NCBI GenBank assembly: GCA_964422205.1
Contig: CAYRAI010000011.1
Location: forward strand, 1 to 54,139
Reading direction: 5' to 3'
DNA: 54,139 bases
DNA from: CAZNYN01 sp964422205
Lineage (GTDB): Bacteria > Synergistota > Synergistia > Synergistales > Synergistaceae
Position numbers and translations under genes: made by a program. Position 1 is the first letter of the stretch, and each line of letters begins with the position of its first letter. Below the pieces are notes generated by a model. It ran no database searches. It was not told where the DNA came from and was given only the letters and a program-made list of their open reading frames with translations. Shown here piece after piece: positions 8,852-16,655 of the stretch.

Positions 8852-8900
8852 CCACTGCCTTGTTCGCACTCCAAAGTTTCAACTAACGCGCATGCGCGAT
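8805..8900 (-). ncRNA. Mini-CRISPR guide-like RNA (candidate cas autorepressor)
   Basis: The inferred transcript starts near 8900. The repeat part, 8876-8899, keeps the 16 bases GTTTCAACTAACGCGC of the array repeat exactly (plus-strand reading). It also keeps a shortened hairpin, CGCG-CATG-CGCG, while its outer part has been lost. Read on the minus strand it ends TTAGTTGAAAC, the intact Cas5c handle. The pseudo-spacer follows from 8875 leftward, beginning TTTGGAGTG, and there is no second repeat: an intrinsic terminator ends the RNA at about 8805-8851. The RNA would be roughly 95 nt. Its seed matches the cas3 promoter beside a TTC PAM. Known parallels are crRNA-like cas-repressing guides with degenerate repeats (CreR in haloarchaeal type I-B; tracr-L in type II-A). 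The alternative is a dead array remnant, but its own promoter, terminator and seed match argue against that. Confidence 0.72.
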
Positions 8901-8906
8901 TTTATA

Positions 8907-8915
8907 ATTATATCA
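8907..8915 (-). promoter_or_regulatory. Extended -10 promoter of the mini-CRISPR
   Basis: The minus strand reads TGATATAAT (8907-8915), a perfect -10 hexamer with the TGn extension that makes a strong -35 box unnecessary. No good -35 lies at 16-18 bp. The predicted start, 7 nt downstream near 8900, coincides with the first base of the retained repeat hairpin, which explains why the outer repeat bases could be lost. Confidence 0.6.
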
Positions 8916-9017
8916 TCTGGGTTGTTTGAAAAAACAGTCCTATTAACATCTTCGCAATTTGGGCAGCACTATCAAAAAGTAACTATTCCTGCTGATGCCA
9001 TTTTTCTGTGCGACAGC

Positions 9018-9052
9018 GCAGCGCGCGCCATAGGCGCGCGCTGCTTGTTTTT
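9018..9052 (+). terminator. Very GC-rich hairpin with plus-strand T run
   Basis: Perfect 12-bp stem (9018-9029 with 9033-9044) around ATA, followed on the plus strand by TTGTTTTT. It has the form of a strong intrinsic terminator on the plus strand, although no plus-strand gene ends here. For the minus-strand rubrerythrin gene ending at 9071 the hairpin is correctly placed but lacks a U run, so it might only stabilise that mRNA's 3' end. It also separates the CRISPR region from the next gene. Confidence 0.55.
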
Positions 9053-9070
9053 ATATTATCGGTTTAAAGC

Positions 9071-9565
9071 TTAGAACTTTTTGAAGATTGAGGGCTTTGC
9101 TCCGCAGATGGGGCAAGGTGATGTTGCTTCTGCACCTTTGTGGATGTAGCCGCAGATGGGGCAAAGGTAGTAGTCCTGGCCTTCGGGCTCGTTGCCGAGG
9201 TTGGCGAGAGCTTCATCGTAGAGGCGTGCGTGTACTTTTTCTGCTTCGTTGGCGAAGTTGAAGATACGGGCTGCCTCGTTGTTGCCTTCAGCCTTTGCGG
9301 CTTCAAGCATAGGAGGATACATTGATGTGAATTCGTATGTTTCGCCTTCTTTGGCTGCTACTAGGTTCTCTGCTGTTGTGCCTACTCCGCCCTTTGCTTT
9401 AAACTCGGCGAATGCGTGGATTGTTTCTGCTTCGGCTGTTGCACGGAAGAGGCGTGCTATGTTTGCGAATCCTTCTTTTTCTGCCTGGTCTGCGAAGCAG
9501 AGATATTTACGGTTTGCCTGTGATTCTCCTGCGAATGCTGTTGCGAGATTTTCCTGTGTTTTCAT
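9071..9565 (-). CDS. rbr: Rubrerythrin
   Basis: 164-residue rubrerythrin, a cytoplasmic peroxide-reducing di-iron protein of anaerobes. The N-terminal four-helix part has the ligand motifs GESQANRKY, EAETIHA and NEAEKVHARLY. The C-terminal rubredoxin-like iron site has CPICGYIHKG and CPICGAKP. The length is that of the shorter anaerobic form. It stands alone with its own promoter (TTGACA at 9661-9666). Codon use is strongly biased, as in highly expressed genes. Start at 9565 is supported by a GGAGG at about 7 nt. Confidence 0.96.
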   Translation of the reverse strand: MKTQENLATAFAGESQANRKYLCFADQAEKEGFANIARLFRATAEAETIHAFAEFKAKGGVGTTAENLVAAKEGETYEFTSMYPPMLEAAKAEGNNEAARIFNFANEAEKVHARLYDEALANLGNEPEGQDYYLCPICGYIHKGAEATSPCPICGAKPSIFKKF

Positions 9566-9593
9566 TGTTATATTTCCTCCCTTATTTTATCTC

Positions 9594-9606
9594 CCCTGTA
9601 ACAGGG
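9594..9606. promoter_or_regulatory. Perfect palindrome in the rubrerythrin leader
   Basis: CCCTGTAACAGGG is a 6-1-6 perfect inverted repeat lying between the rbr promoter and its start codon. It could be an operator or a small RNA hairpin. It does not resemble the usual AT-rich PerR box. The regulator is unknown. Confidence 0.4.
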
Positions 9607-9637
9607 ATGTTTTTGTTTCCTTATTTAAAACTATTTT

Positions 9638-9666
9638 AGATTAGCCCAAGTTAACTATTTTGTCAA
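9638..9666 (-). promoter_or_regulatory. Promoter of rubrerythrin
   Basis: On the minus strand a perfect TTGACA (9661-9666) is followed after 17 bp by TAATCT (9638-9643). The -35 box is consensus and the -10 is weak, so an activator or the neighbouring palindrome may matter. Transcription would begin near 9631, about 65 nt before the start codon. Confidence 0.55.
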
Positions 9667-9704
9667 CTGATATTGTACCGTAAATTAATGGCATCTTTTG
9701 TATG

Positions 9705-10232
9705 CTAGTATTCTATGCCTCTTCTGCCTTGGAGGCCTTTTTGGTATGGGTGTTTTATCTCTTTCATCTCTGTTACAAGATCCGCTTTTTCTGTGAGTTC
9801 TTTGGGAGCGCTGCGCCCTGTCAGAACTATTTCAAGGCTGTTAGGCTTGGAGTCAAGAAGCGTCAAAACATCGCACAGGGGTATGAGTTTGTAGTCCAGT
9901 GCGACATTTATTTCATCAAGGATCAGAAGATCATATTCTCCGGATGATACAAATTCAGATGCCAGAGCCAGGCCACGTTTTGCTTCTTCAAAGTCCTGCT
10001 GTTCCTCTTTGCCTCTGTATACGTAGTCGGGGCGTCCGGTCTGCACGAGTGTGACATTGGGCAGGAGTTTGACTGCGGAGAGTTCACCATAGTGTTCCCA
10101 GCCTTTCATGAACTGTATTACGGCAATTTTTGCCCCATGTCCGCAGGCGCGCAGGACAAGGCCGAGCGCGGCTGTTGTTTTTCCTTTGCCGTTTCCCGTG
10201 TATATCTGAATGAGTCCGTCATGTCCGAGCAT
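9705..10232 (-). CDS. cobO: Cob(I)yrinic acid a,c-diamide adenosyltransferase
   Basis: 175-residue CobO/BtuR-type ATP:corrinoid adenosyltransferase, which attaches the adenosyl group in coenzyme B12 synthesis or salvage. The P-loop GNGKGKTTAALG is near residue 13; AVIQFMKGW and the DEINVALDYKL motif are typical. The C terminus ends in HPYQKGLQGRRGIEY, close to the family's GIDRGIEY-like tail. AAGGAG about 8 nt before ATG 10232 lies in the end of the M48 protease gene, so the two are probably cotranscribed. cobU at 30341 is a second cobamide gene in the window. Confidence 0.94.
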   Translation of the reverse strand: MLGHDGLIQIYTGNGKGKTTAALGLVLRACGHGAKIAVIQFMKGWEHYGELSAVKLLPNVTLVQTGRPDYVYRGKEEQQDFEEAKRGLALASEFVSSGEYDLLILDEINVALDYKLIPLCDVLTLLDSKPNSLEIVLTGRSAPKELTEKADLVTEMKEIKHPYQKGLQGRRGIEY

Positions 10233-10237
10233 TGTGT

Positions 10238-10906
10238 TTACTCCTTAGCCTTTTTCTCCGAACCGTCGGGGAATTTTGCGTTTGGCTTTATGCTTAAGAT
10301 TTCGTTTCTTATGTGGAGAAGTCTGCGTTCATCGGGCGGATGTGAGTTAAAGCCGCTCGGCTGAGTGCGTCCTCCGTTGTTGGATAATTTGAGCATGGCA
10401 CTGTAGAGTCCGACAGGGTCTTCGCCTTTGGAGTATGCAAGGTGGACTGAGTAGTCGTCTGCTTCTACTTCCTGCTCTCTGCTCCAGCCTGCGTAAGCGA
10501 GGTTCGCTCCTACATTGGCGGCTGTGCTGCCTATTCCTCCGCCAAGCAGGTTGCCCAGTATGGCTGATGCTATTCCGAGGCCCGCGGCTCTGTTTACTGT
10601 GTTTTCATAGTGTCCGAGTTTTGCGTGTCCCGCTTCGTGCGCGAATACTCCGTAAAGTTCCGCCTGTGTGTCCAGTAAGTTGAGCAGGCCCGTGGTTACT
10701 GTTACGGAGCTGCCGTTTGCCACCCAGGCGTTGGGTTCTTTTTCGGCTTTTACGCTGAACGGCAGGTTTGTGAGTTCCGTAGCCTGCGCGACTTTTTCCC
10801 ATACTTTGTGAGCATCGGCATGAGATAGTTTAGCATCGGCGGTGTTCGCCGCGAAGCATAGTACGCAGGCTGCTGTTATAAATGAGAGTATGTGTTTTTT
10901 TAACAT
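10238..10906 (-). CDS. M48-family metalloprotease, exported
   Basis: 222-residue zinc protease of the M48 (HtpX/BepA/LoiP-like) group, probably periplasmic and involved in envelope protein quality control. The first 25 residues form a signal peptide (MLKKH, a hydrophobic run, then ANTADA). The catalytic motif is AHEAGHAKLGH, and the third zinc ligand is the Glu of EQEVEADDYSVHL. A Gly-rich hydrophobic segment lies between them (ASAILGNLLGGGIGSTAANVG). There is no TPR domain, so it is the short form. It lies immediately upstream of cobO. Confidence 0.92.
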   Translation of the reverse strand: MLKKHILSFITAACVLCFAANTADAKLSHADAHKVWEKVAQATELTNLPFSVKAEKEPNAWVANGSSVTVTTGLLNLLDTQAELYGVFAHEAGHAKLGHYENTVNRAAGLGIASAILGNLLGGGIGSTAANVGANLAYAGWSREQEVEADDYSVHLAYSKGEDPVGLYSAMLKLSNNGGRTQPSGFNSHPPDERRLLHIRNEILSIKPNAKFPDGSEKKAKE

Positions 10907-11005
10907 TTAAACAGCCTCCTTTGCTAACTTGTATGAATACTGTAAATTTTCCCTAATTGTCTCGCGCGGCGCAACCGTAGTTTATGCGGTAAGAATGTGT
11001 TTTGT

Positions 11006-11782
11006 CTATTTTGGGTGTCCTTTCATTCTCATCGCAAAGTCTTCTATAAGTTTGGCCGATATGCTTATTCCTCTGTAGTAGTCCGGAAGTTCGGACGGGG
11101 CAAACCATTTTATGTCGGTAAGTTCTTCAAGCTGCGGAATTATTTCTCCGCTCTCCCATTCTGCGGTAAAGCCTAGCATGAGGGAGTGTGGGAATGCCCA
11201 AGGCTGGCTTCCGAAGTATTTTATGTTTTTGACTTTTATGTGAGATTCTTCGTATATTTCGCGTCTCACACAATCTTCAAGGCTCTCTCCAGGTTCCGTA
11301 AAGCCTGCCAATACACTGTAGCGTCCCTTGGGGAAGTTGACTCCGTGCCCCATTAGGAGTCTGCCTTCTTTTTCCACGGCGACTATGACTGCGGGGCATA
11401 TTACGGGGAAGAAGAGTTCTCCGCATTTGGCGCATTTCATGGCGAACTCTTTGTCGTCAAGGTGTGTCGGACTTCCGCACACTCCGCAGTATTTGCGGCT
11501 TCTCTGCCAGTCCATAAGGTGGAAGGCCTTTGCCATTCGGAAGAATTTTTCTTCGTCTAAGGTCGTCCAAGCGGTACGTCTTTCAAAGAGGGCGAAGCCT
11601 GTCGGAATTTCTGCCGACGGGTCGAGTTCCGCCCATATATCTGAATCCTGTTTTTCTCTGTCGACGGATCCGCTGTTTAAGAAGTATGTCTCCAGTCCCA
11701 GTGTGGTTTCTGGCACATGAGAACCGTCCGGCAAGAGCAATATTCTGCCATTTTGAAACATGTAGTAAGAAGTCATGTACAA
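11006..11782 (-). CDS. nudC: NADH pyrophosphatase NudC
   Basis: 258-residue Nudix hydrolase of the NudC type, which cleaves NAD(H) and removes NAD caps from RNA. The zinc ribbon has CGVCGSP and KCAKCGELFF. The Nudix box begins GFTEPGESLEDCVRREIYEE. The specificity motif SQPWAFPHS follows and distinguishes NudC from other Nudix families. The length is usual. It is monocistronic and divergent from glnA. Confidence 0.95.
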   Translation of the reverse strand: MYMTSYYMFQNGRILLLPDGSHVPETTLGLETYFLNSGSVDREKQDSDIWAELDPSAEIPTGFALFERRTAWTTLDEEKFFRMAKAFHLMDWQRSRKYCGVCGSPTHLDDKEFAMKCAKCGELFFPVICPAVIVAVEKEGRLLMGHGVNFPKGRYSVLAGFTEPGESLEDCVRREIYEESHIKVKNIKYFGSQPWAFPHSLMLGFTAEWESGEIIPQLEELTDIKWFAPSELPDYYRGISISAKLIEDFAMRMKGHPK

Positions 11783-11993
11783 GCCCCTTTTTTCGTTGAT
11801 TTTACTATTGTATCACTGACGCGCGATAGTTAGTGAGGCCGGGGCGTCACGCTCTGTTTTTCTGTTAAAAGAAAATTATGAATAATAAAATTTGCCGCTA
11901 TTCTTAAATACTCTTTATTTTTTTATGTCATATGCTAAAATTTCTTTGCACAGCACCAGCAACGAATATGCAGTTATTTATGGAGGGGTAAAG
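11783..11993. promoter_or_regulatory. Divergent nudC/glnA intergenic region
   Basis: This 211-bp region must hold both promoters. Near 11817-11850 a TGACGC...GCGTCA inverted repeat encloses a GC-rich segment; its role is unknown. A TAAAAT at about 11935-11940 could be the glnA -10, but no good -35 was found. The glnA ribosome-binding site GGAGGGG ends 7 nt before ATG 11994. Confidence 0.35.
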
Positions 11994-13346
11994 ATGCAGC
12001 TGGAACGTTTCAACGGTAAGATTGAAGATGCTGATTTTCTAAACTTGTTGATGATTGATATTTTTGGAAATATGCGCAGTGTCTCACTTCCCAAGGCCTA
12101 TGTCAGCGAAAAGATTCTCGCAGAGGGCATAGGCTTTGACGCTTCGAACTACGGTTACGCCAAGGTCAATAACTCCGACATGGTGGCCATTCCCGACATG
12201 TCCACAGCGTTTTTTGAAATTCGCGGAGAGTACAAGATGCTTCACGTCTTCTGCGATGTCGTATCTACGGAGAGGGAAGTTTTTAATCAGTATCCGAGAA
12301 ACATTATCCGCAACACGGAAAGTTACCTCAAGGAAAAGGGCATAGCGGACACAGCCAAAGTCCTTGTCGAGCTTGAGTATTATGTCTTTGAAAACGTTGA
12401 ATATTCGTCGGGGCCAGACCACGCATGCTACTGCGTAACGTCCTCCGAGGGATTCGGAGAGGGTTTTGAGACAGGGCCGAGAGTTGACCCGCACAAGGCA
12501 TACCACCGTATGCCCCCGGAAGACAAGTATATGGATTTCCGCAACGAGACCGTGCACCTTATGGAAGTTCTGGGAATCCCCGTTAAGTACCACCACCACG
12601 AAGTTGCAATCTCTCAGCTTGAAATAGAGCTTGATTTTATGGATATAGCGCGCGCAGGAGACCAGGTAACATTGGCGAAGTGGATTGTAAAGCAGGTAGC
12701 GGACGAGATGGGACTCTCCGTAACATTCATGCCGAAGCCTCTTTATAAGATGCCTGGAAGCGGAATGCACGTGCATCAGTTCCTTGAAAAGGACGGAAAG
12801 TCGATATTTCCCGGCAATGCTCTCTTCAACCTTACGGACGAAGCTCTTTCCTACACAGCTGGAATGCTGAGCCACAGTCTGACAGGCAGCCTTCTCGCCT
12901 TTGCGTGCCCTTCTACAAACAGTTTCCGCAGACTTGTGCACGGATATGAAGCACCAGTAAGCGCAACTTTTGCAAAGGGTTCAAGAGCCGCGGCGGTGAG
13001 AATCCCGGGGTATGTCAAGAAGGAAGAGACGAGAGTCGAGTACCGCACCGGAGACGCTTCGGCAAATATATACTTCTTCCTCTCGGCAATGGTTCTGGCT
13101 GGAGCGGACGGCATAGCAAAGAAGCTCGACCCTGTAGCTTTGGGCTATCAGAGCCAGGATTCAAAAGAAGAATATACTTTCCCTCTTAACCTGAACGCGG
13201 TTCTTGACGGGCTTGCAGCGGATAAGGAGTACTTAGCTCCCGTATTCCCCGATAAGCTTATAGAGCTTTGGACGAAGGCGAAGCGCGCCGAAGCAGAGTA
13301 CATTTACAACGCTCCTACAGCTCAGGAGTACGAACTCTACTATTAG
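11994..13346 (+). CDS. glnA: Glutamine synthetase, type I
   Basis: 450-residue type I glutamine synthetase, making glutamine from glutamate, ammonia and ATP in the cytoplasm. Features include the N-terminal beta-grasp domain, FDASNYGYAKVNNSDMVAIPD (the latch and ATP-side region), the VELEYYVF acidic metal ligands, the YHHHEVAISQLEIELDF region, the GSGMHVHQ motif and NSFRRLVHGYEAPV. No adenylylation-type Tyr motif is evident, so this looks like the short alpha form. The frame is open to 11892, but ATG 11994 has a strong GGAGGGG and gives the family length. Confidence 0.95.
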   Translation: MQLERFNGKIEDADFLNLLMIDIFGNMRSVSLPKAYVSEKILAEGIGFDASNYGYAKVNNSDMVAIPDMSTAFFEIRGEYKMLHVFCDVVSTEREVFNQYPRNIIRNTESYLKEKGIADTAKVLVELEYYVFENVEYSSGPDHACYCVTSSEGFGEGFETGPRVDPHKAYHRMPPEDKYMDFRNETVHLMEVLGIPVKYHHHEVAISQLEIELDFMDIARAGDQVTLAKWIVKQVADEMGLSVTFMPKPLYKMPGSGMHVHQFLEKDGKSIFPGNALFNLTDEALSYTAGMLSHSLTGSLLAFACPSTNSFRRLVHGYEAPVSATFAKGSRAAAVRIPGYVKKEETRVEYRTGDASANIYFFLSAMVLAGADGIAKKLDPVALGYQSQDSKEEYTFPLNLNAVLDGLAADKEYLAPVFPDKLIELWTKAKRAEAEYIYNAPTAQEYELYY

Positions 13347-13472
13347 TATGGTGCCGCTGATTATATGCACCATCCACGCGATAGGCAGCCACGGTCTGTG
13401 CTGGCTATTTAGAGGCTGGCTCATCTGACCGGCGGACGATACGTTTACAGTTTATTGGTTTATTGCGATTTT

Positions 13473-13504
13473 GCCCCGCCTTTTTTGAGAGGCGGGGCTT
13501 TTTT
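13473..13504 (+). terminator. Terminator after glnA
   Basis: A perfect 9-bp stem GCCCCGCCT/AGGCGGGGC with an eight-base loop is followed by six T residues on the plus strand. It is about 125 nt after glnA. The T run overlaps the stop codon of the convergent Ppx/GppA gene; on the minus strand the hairpin has no U run. Confidence 0.9.
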
Positions 13505-14405
13505 ACTCTCGGAGCAGCAGCATGTGGCGGAGCCCCAGGTCGCTTACTGTGAGGCTGTCGGAGCGGCACACTTCCATAGCACCTCTCACTATACATGCAC
13601 CTGCGGTTATTATCTCGGCCCTCGCAGCTTCCAGCCCTTTGATTTTTTTCCTCTCTTCAAGAGAGCAAAAGGCGAATTTTTTCGCAAGTTTGTCCGCATC
13701 ATCCCTTGTCAGCAGATAACCTTGAATTTTTTTGGCATCATAGACTTCCATTCCCTCTTTTACCGCAGCCATGGAGGTAACATTTCCTCCCATAGCTACA
13801 AGTATCGCATTGCTGGAAGATATTCCTTCTTTTGATATCTCTTCCGTTATCTCCCTCTGAGCAATTTTGAGTTCTTCCTCCGAGACGGGTGTCTTTGCAA
13901 AATATTTTTCCGTAAGCCTTATAGCACCTATGTTGATGCTCTTTTCGTAAGTTATGGCGCCGTTTTCGCCGAAGACAAATTCCGTGCTTCCGCCTCCCGT
14001 GTCAAATGTGACAACTTTTGAAGAGCGCGCTCCCTCTATGCCGTAAAGAGCAGCGGCAAAAGATAGTTTTGCTTCCTCTTCTCCAGATATCGTCCTTACA
14101 TCAATATTAGTCAGCTGCTTTATACTCTTTATAAGCTCAAAACTGTTCTTTGCGGAGCGCAGAGCCATAGTTCCCGCGATTATGATGTCACAGGCTTTAA
14201 GCTCTTTTGCCCTATTTACATAGCCTAAAACGGCAAGAGATGTTCTTTTCACCGCATCTGAAGATAGGTTTCCGCTTGCTGCCAGTCCTTCCCCAAGTTT
14301 TGTGACTGTGCTTACATCCTCTATCATTGAAATCTCTCTCCCCGAAACATCTCCCACTGAGAGTTTTACGGAGTTTGTTCCTATATCGACGGAAGCTCTT
14401 ATCAA
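13503..14405 (-). CDS. Ppx/GppA-type phosphatase
   Basis: 300-residue exopolyphosphatase or guanosine-pentaphosphate phosphatase of the ASKHA fold. The phosphate-1 loop is SVDIGTNSVKL near residue 6, and the phosphate-2 loop is FDTGGGSTEFVF near residue 138. The length fits the short bacterial form without the C-terminal HD domain. Whether it acts on polyphosphate or pppGpp cannot be told from the sequence. It is divergent from the DHH phosphoesterase gene. Confidence 0.9.
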   Translation of the reverse strand: MIRASVDIGTNSVKLSVGDVSGREISMIEDVSTVTKLGEGLAASGNLSSDAVKRTSLAVLGYVNRAKELKACDIIIAGTMALRSAKNSFELIKSIKQLTNIDVRTISGEEEAKLSFAAALYGIEGARSSKVVTFDTGGGSTEFVFGENGAITYEKSINIGAIRLTEKYFAKTPVSEEELKIAQREITEEISKEGISSSNAILVAMGGNVTSMAAVKEGMEVYDAKKIQGYLLTRDDADKLAKKFAFCSLEERKKIKGLEAARAEIITAGACIVRGAMEVCRSDSLTVSDLGLRHMLLLRE

Positions 14406-14532
14406 CTTTCATTCCCCCTCTGAAAAATTATATGCAATGTTTTTATTCCCAGCACCTTTATACACTATTTTGCTTTATTGCTGTAAAATTATCCTGACAT
14501 ATGGGACAAAATATCGGAAGAGGTGCCGAGAA

Positions 14533-15534
14533 ATGACAAAACCGCTTTTACATATAATAAGCCACACAGATTTAGACGGAGTTGCCGCGGCCGCACTCGC
14601 GTGGCATGCAAACACCGATGAACAGCGGCTTATGAAGGTCTCCTTGACCGGTTACGGAGAAGTTGACTCTCTTATTTTAGAAACCTTTGAAAATCACAGC
14701 GAACCTCTCGTGCTTGATCTCTTCTGCCAAAGGGAGCAGACTGTGGACAGAATAGACAAGGAACGGGACGAAGCTCTGCCGCCCTTTCTCTTTGACCACC
14801 ACAAGAGCAATTTTGAAAGGTACGGCAACAGGAAGTGGGCATTGATAGATACAAATTACTGCGGAGCTCTCGTCTACTGGAACTATCTTATGTCTTTAGA
14901 CCTCTCTCCCGAGCGCAGAGCAAAGATAGAGACGCTGGAGCCTCTTATAAGGATAGCCAATGACAGAGATCTCTGGCTCGGGCAGATTCCCGAAAGCAGG
15001 CTGTGGCAGGCTCTCATAACTATGTGCGGACAGTGGGGAGTTCTCATGCGGCTCACAGCGAACCCATCGGCTGAGCTTACCCAATCAGAGAGAGAGGGTG
15101 CTGTTGATTTTGTGGAGCGTCAGGAGAAGCGTTTTGACGCGGCCAAGGAGAAAATAATACGTACCGGAAACGAACTTTCCTTTGTATGTGACGGAGTTCT
15201 CGAATTTGGGGATGTCTCCGATTTCTGCGGTCTTGTATTGGACAGAGACGAAAATCCGCCTCTTGTGGCTGCTGTGGCGGCAAAGAGGATGAACGGAGAT
15301 TGGGCTGTATCTTTGAGAAGCAGAGACGGACTTGCGGGCAGAGTGATGAGCCTGCTCAAGGATGGAAAGAAAGTAAGAGGCGGAGGACACGGTGATGCCT
15401 CGGCAATATACTTCCCGCACCACTACACCGAGCTTCAGATGAAGGACTCTATTCTTGCGGCAATAAGAGTGGAGAGAGAGAGGGACGAGACACCACGCAT
15501 AACTTTAGGCGACCTGTTCGGAGGTTTGGTGTAA
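14533..15534 (+). CDS. DHH-family phosphoesterase
   Basis: 333-residue DHH/DHHA1 protein, a manganese-dependent phosphoesterase group that includes oligoribonucleotide and cyclic dinucleotide hydrolases. Motifs are HTDLDGVAAA near the start, VLDLFC, FDHHKS (the DHH motif), and GGGHGDAS in the C-terminal DHHA1 domain. The frame extends to 14302, but that part is antisense to the neighbouring gene; ATG 14533 has AGAGGTG upstream and begins the conserved domain. It sits four nucleotides before the glycosyltransferase gene, so the two are probably cotranscribed. The substrate is unknown. Confidence 0.9.
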   Translation: MTKPLLHIISHTDLDGVAAAALAWHANTDEQRLMKVSLTGYGEVDSLILETFENHSEPLVLDLFCQREQTVDRIDKERDEALPPFLFDHHKSNFERYGNRKWALIDTNYCGALVYWNYLMSLDLSPERRAKIETLEPLIRIANDRDLWLGQIPESRLWQALITMCGQWGVLMRLTANPSAELTQSEREGAVDFVERQEKRFDAAKEKIIRTGNELSFVCDGVLEFGDVSDFCGLVLDRDENPPLVAAVAAKRMNGDWAVSLRSRDGLAGRVMSLLKDGKKVRGGGHGDASAIYFPHHYTELQMKDSILAAIRVERERDETPRITLGDLFGGLV

Positions 15535-15537
15535 AAA

Positions 15538-16638
15538 TTGAAGTCGATTGCGGTAATTTACGCCTCTGAGGGTACCGGGCACCGCACCGCTGCGGAAGCT
15601 CTCTGTTCTCATTTCATAAAGGAACACGAAGACGCAGATGTCCTGTGCCGCGATATATTGGACTACACTCCCGCCCCTCTGCGCAGAATCGTATCTGACG
15701 GCTATCTCTTCATGGCAAGATATACTCCATGGGCTTGGGGATGGTTTTACAAAAGCTCTGACAGGCCTTCTCCTCAGGCATCCTGCTTTGATAAAATACA
15801 TGACGTTCTCTGCTCCGCATATCTTCCTAAATTAGAACATGACCTGTACGAGGCCAAAGTACAGGCTGTATTCTTTACCCACTACTTTGCGGCCGCCATC
15901 ACGGCAAGGAGAAACGCGGGCAGATTTCCCGTCTTCTATGTAAACACAGACTTTGTAACACACAGATTCCAGAGGGACAAAATATACGCAAAATCCTTTG
16001 CTGCAAGTCCCTCCGCTATTCAGCAGTATAGAAGCGACGGCATATACAATGTCTCGGACACAGGAATACCGATAGCTCCCAAGTATATGAATCTGCCGTC
16101 AAAATCGGAGGCCAGAAAAAAACTTAATTTCTCTCCCGACGACAAGATAGTTCTCATCAGCGGAGGAGGTATAGGAGCAGGCTCTGTCGCAGCGGCGGCG
16201 GAAGCGGTGTCAGCCTGCGAAGGGATAAAGTCCGTGGTGATATGCGGAAACAACAGACGCCTCTTTGCCTCTCTCTCAGCAAGATACAAAGGCAGAGCGA
16301 ATGTCGAAATTAAAGGTTTTGTACCCAATATGGAAGAGTTTTATTCAGCCTCCGACATAGGGATAATGAAGCCGGGAGGGCTCTCTCTATCCGAAGCATT
16401 GGCTTCCGGCCTGCCTCTGCTCCTTATGGATCCGATACCTGGACAGGAGCAGCTCAATATGGACTATGTATGTGAAAACGGCGCAGCCCTGCCCTTAAAA
16501 GAGCCTCACCGCGCCGCGGAAGAGGTTAAAGCTGTTTTGGAAAACGGCGATAAGCGCCGTTCTATGCTTGAAAATATAAAGAAAATTTCAAGAGCCGATG
16601 CCGCAAAGAGGATTTTAAAAGAGGCTCTCGGCTCATAA
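15538..16638 (+). CDS. GT28-family diacylglycerol glycosyltransferase-like protein (TTG start)
   Basis: 366-residue protein related to MGDG synthase and UgtP-type processive diacylglycerol glucosyltransferases, acting at the inner membrane face. The N-terminal domain has YASEGTGHRTAAEAL, and a typical PWAWGWFY segment follows near residue 61. The C-terminal nucleotide-sugar domain has ISGGGIGAG, GFVPNMEEFYSASDIGI and KPGGLSLSEALASGLPLL, with the GGLSxSEAL donor loop. The only start upstream of the motif is TTG at 15538, four nucleotides after the DHH stop. The lipid acceptor cannot be inferred. Confidence 0.88.
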   Translation: MKSIAVIYASEGTGHRTAAEALCSHFIKEHEDADVLCRDILDYTPAPLRRIVSDGYLFMARYTPWAWGWFYKSSDRPSPQASCFDKIHDVLCSAYLPKLEHDLYEAKVQAVFFTHYFAAAITARRNAGRFPVFYVNTDFVTHRFQRDKIYAKSFAASPSAIQQYRSDGIYNVSDTGIPIAPKYMNLPSKSEARKKLNFSPDDKIVLISGGGIGAGSVAAAAEAVSACEGIKSVVICGNNRRLFASLSARYKGRANVEIKGFVPNMEEFYSASDIGIMKPGGLSLSEALASGLPLLLMDPIPGQEQLNMDYVCENGAALPLKEPHRAAEEVKAVLENGDKRRSMLENIKKISRADAAKRILKEALGS

Positions 16639-16655
16639 AGGCAGGACTTGAATCT

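Noticed and set aside
8876..8899. Treating the repeat-like sequence as a stray remnant of a decayed second array
   Set aside because: It has a well-placed extended -10, a terminator, an intact handle and a seed/PAM match to the adjacent promoter, which random decay would not preserve together. The remnant view remains the null hypothesis.
9018..9044. Calling the GC-rich hairpin the rubrerythrin terminator
   Set aside because: The T run is on the plus strand; on the minus strand no U run follows the stem.
12084..12941. 285-residue minus-strand frame inside glnA
   Set aside because: Shadow of the glutamine synthetase coding sequence; composition of an antisense frame.
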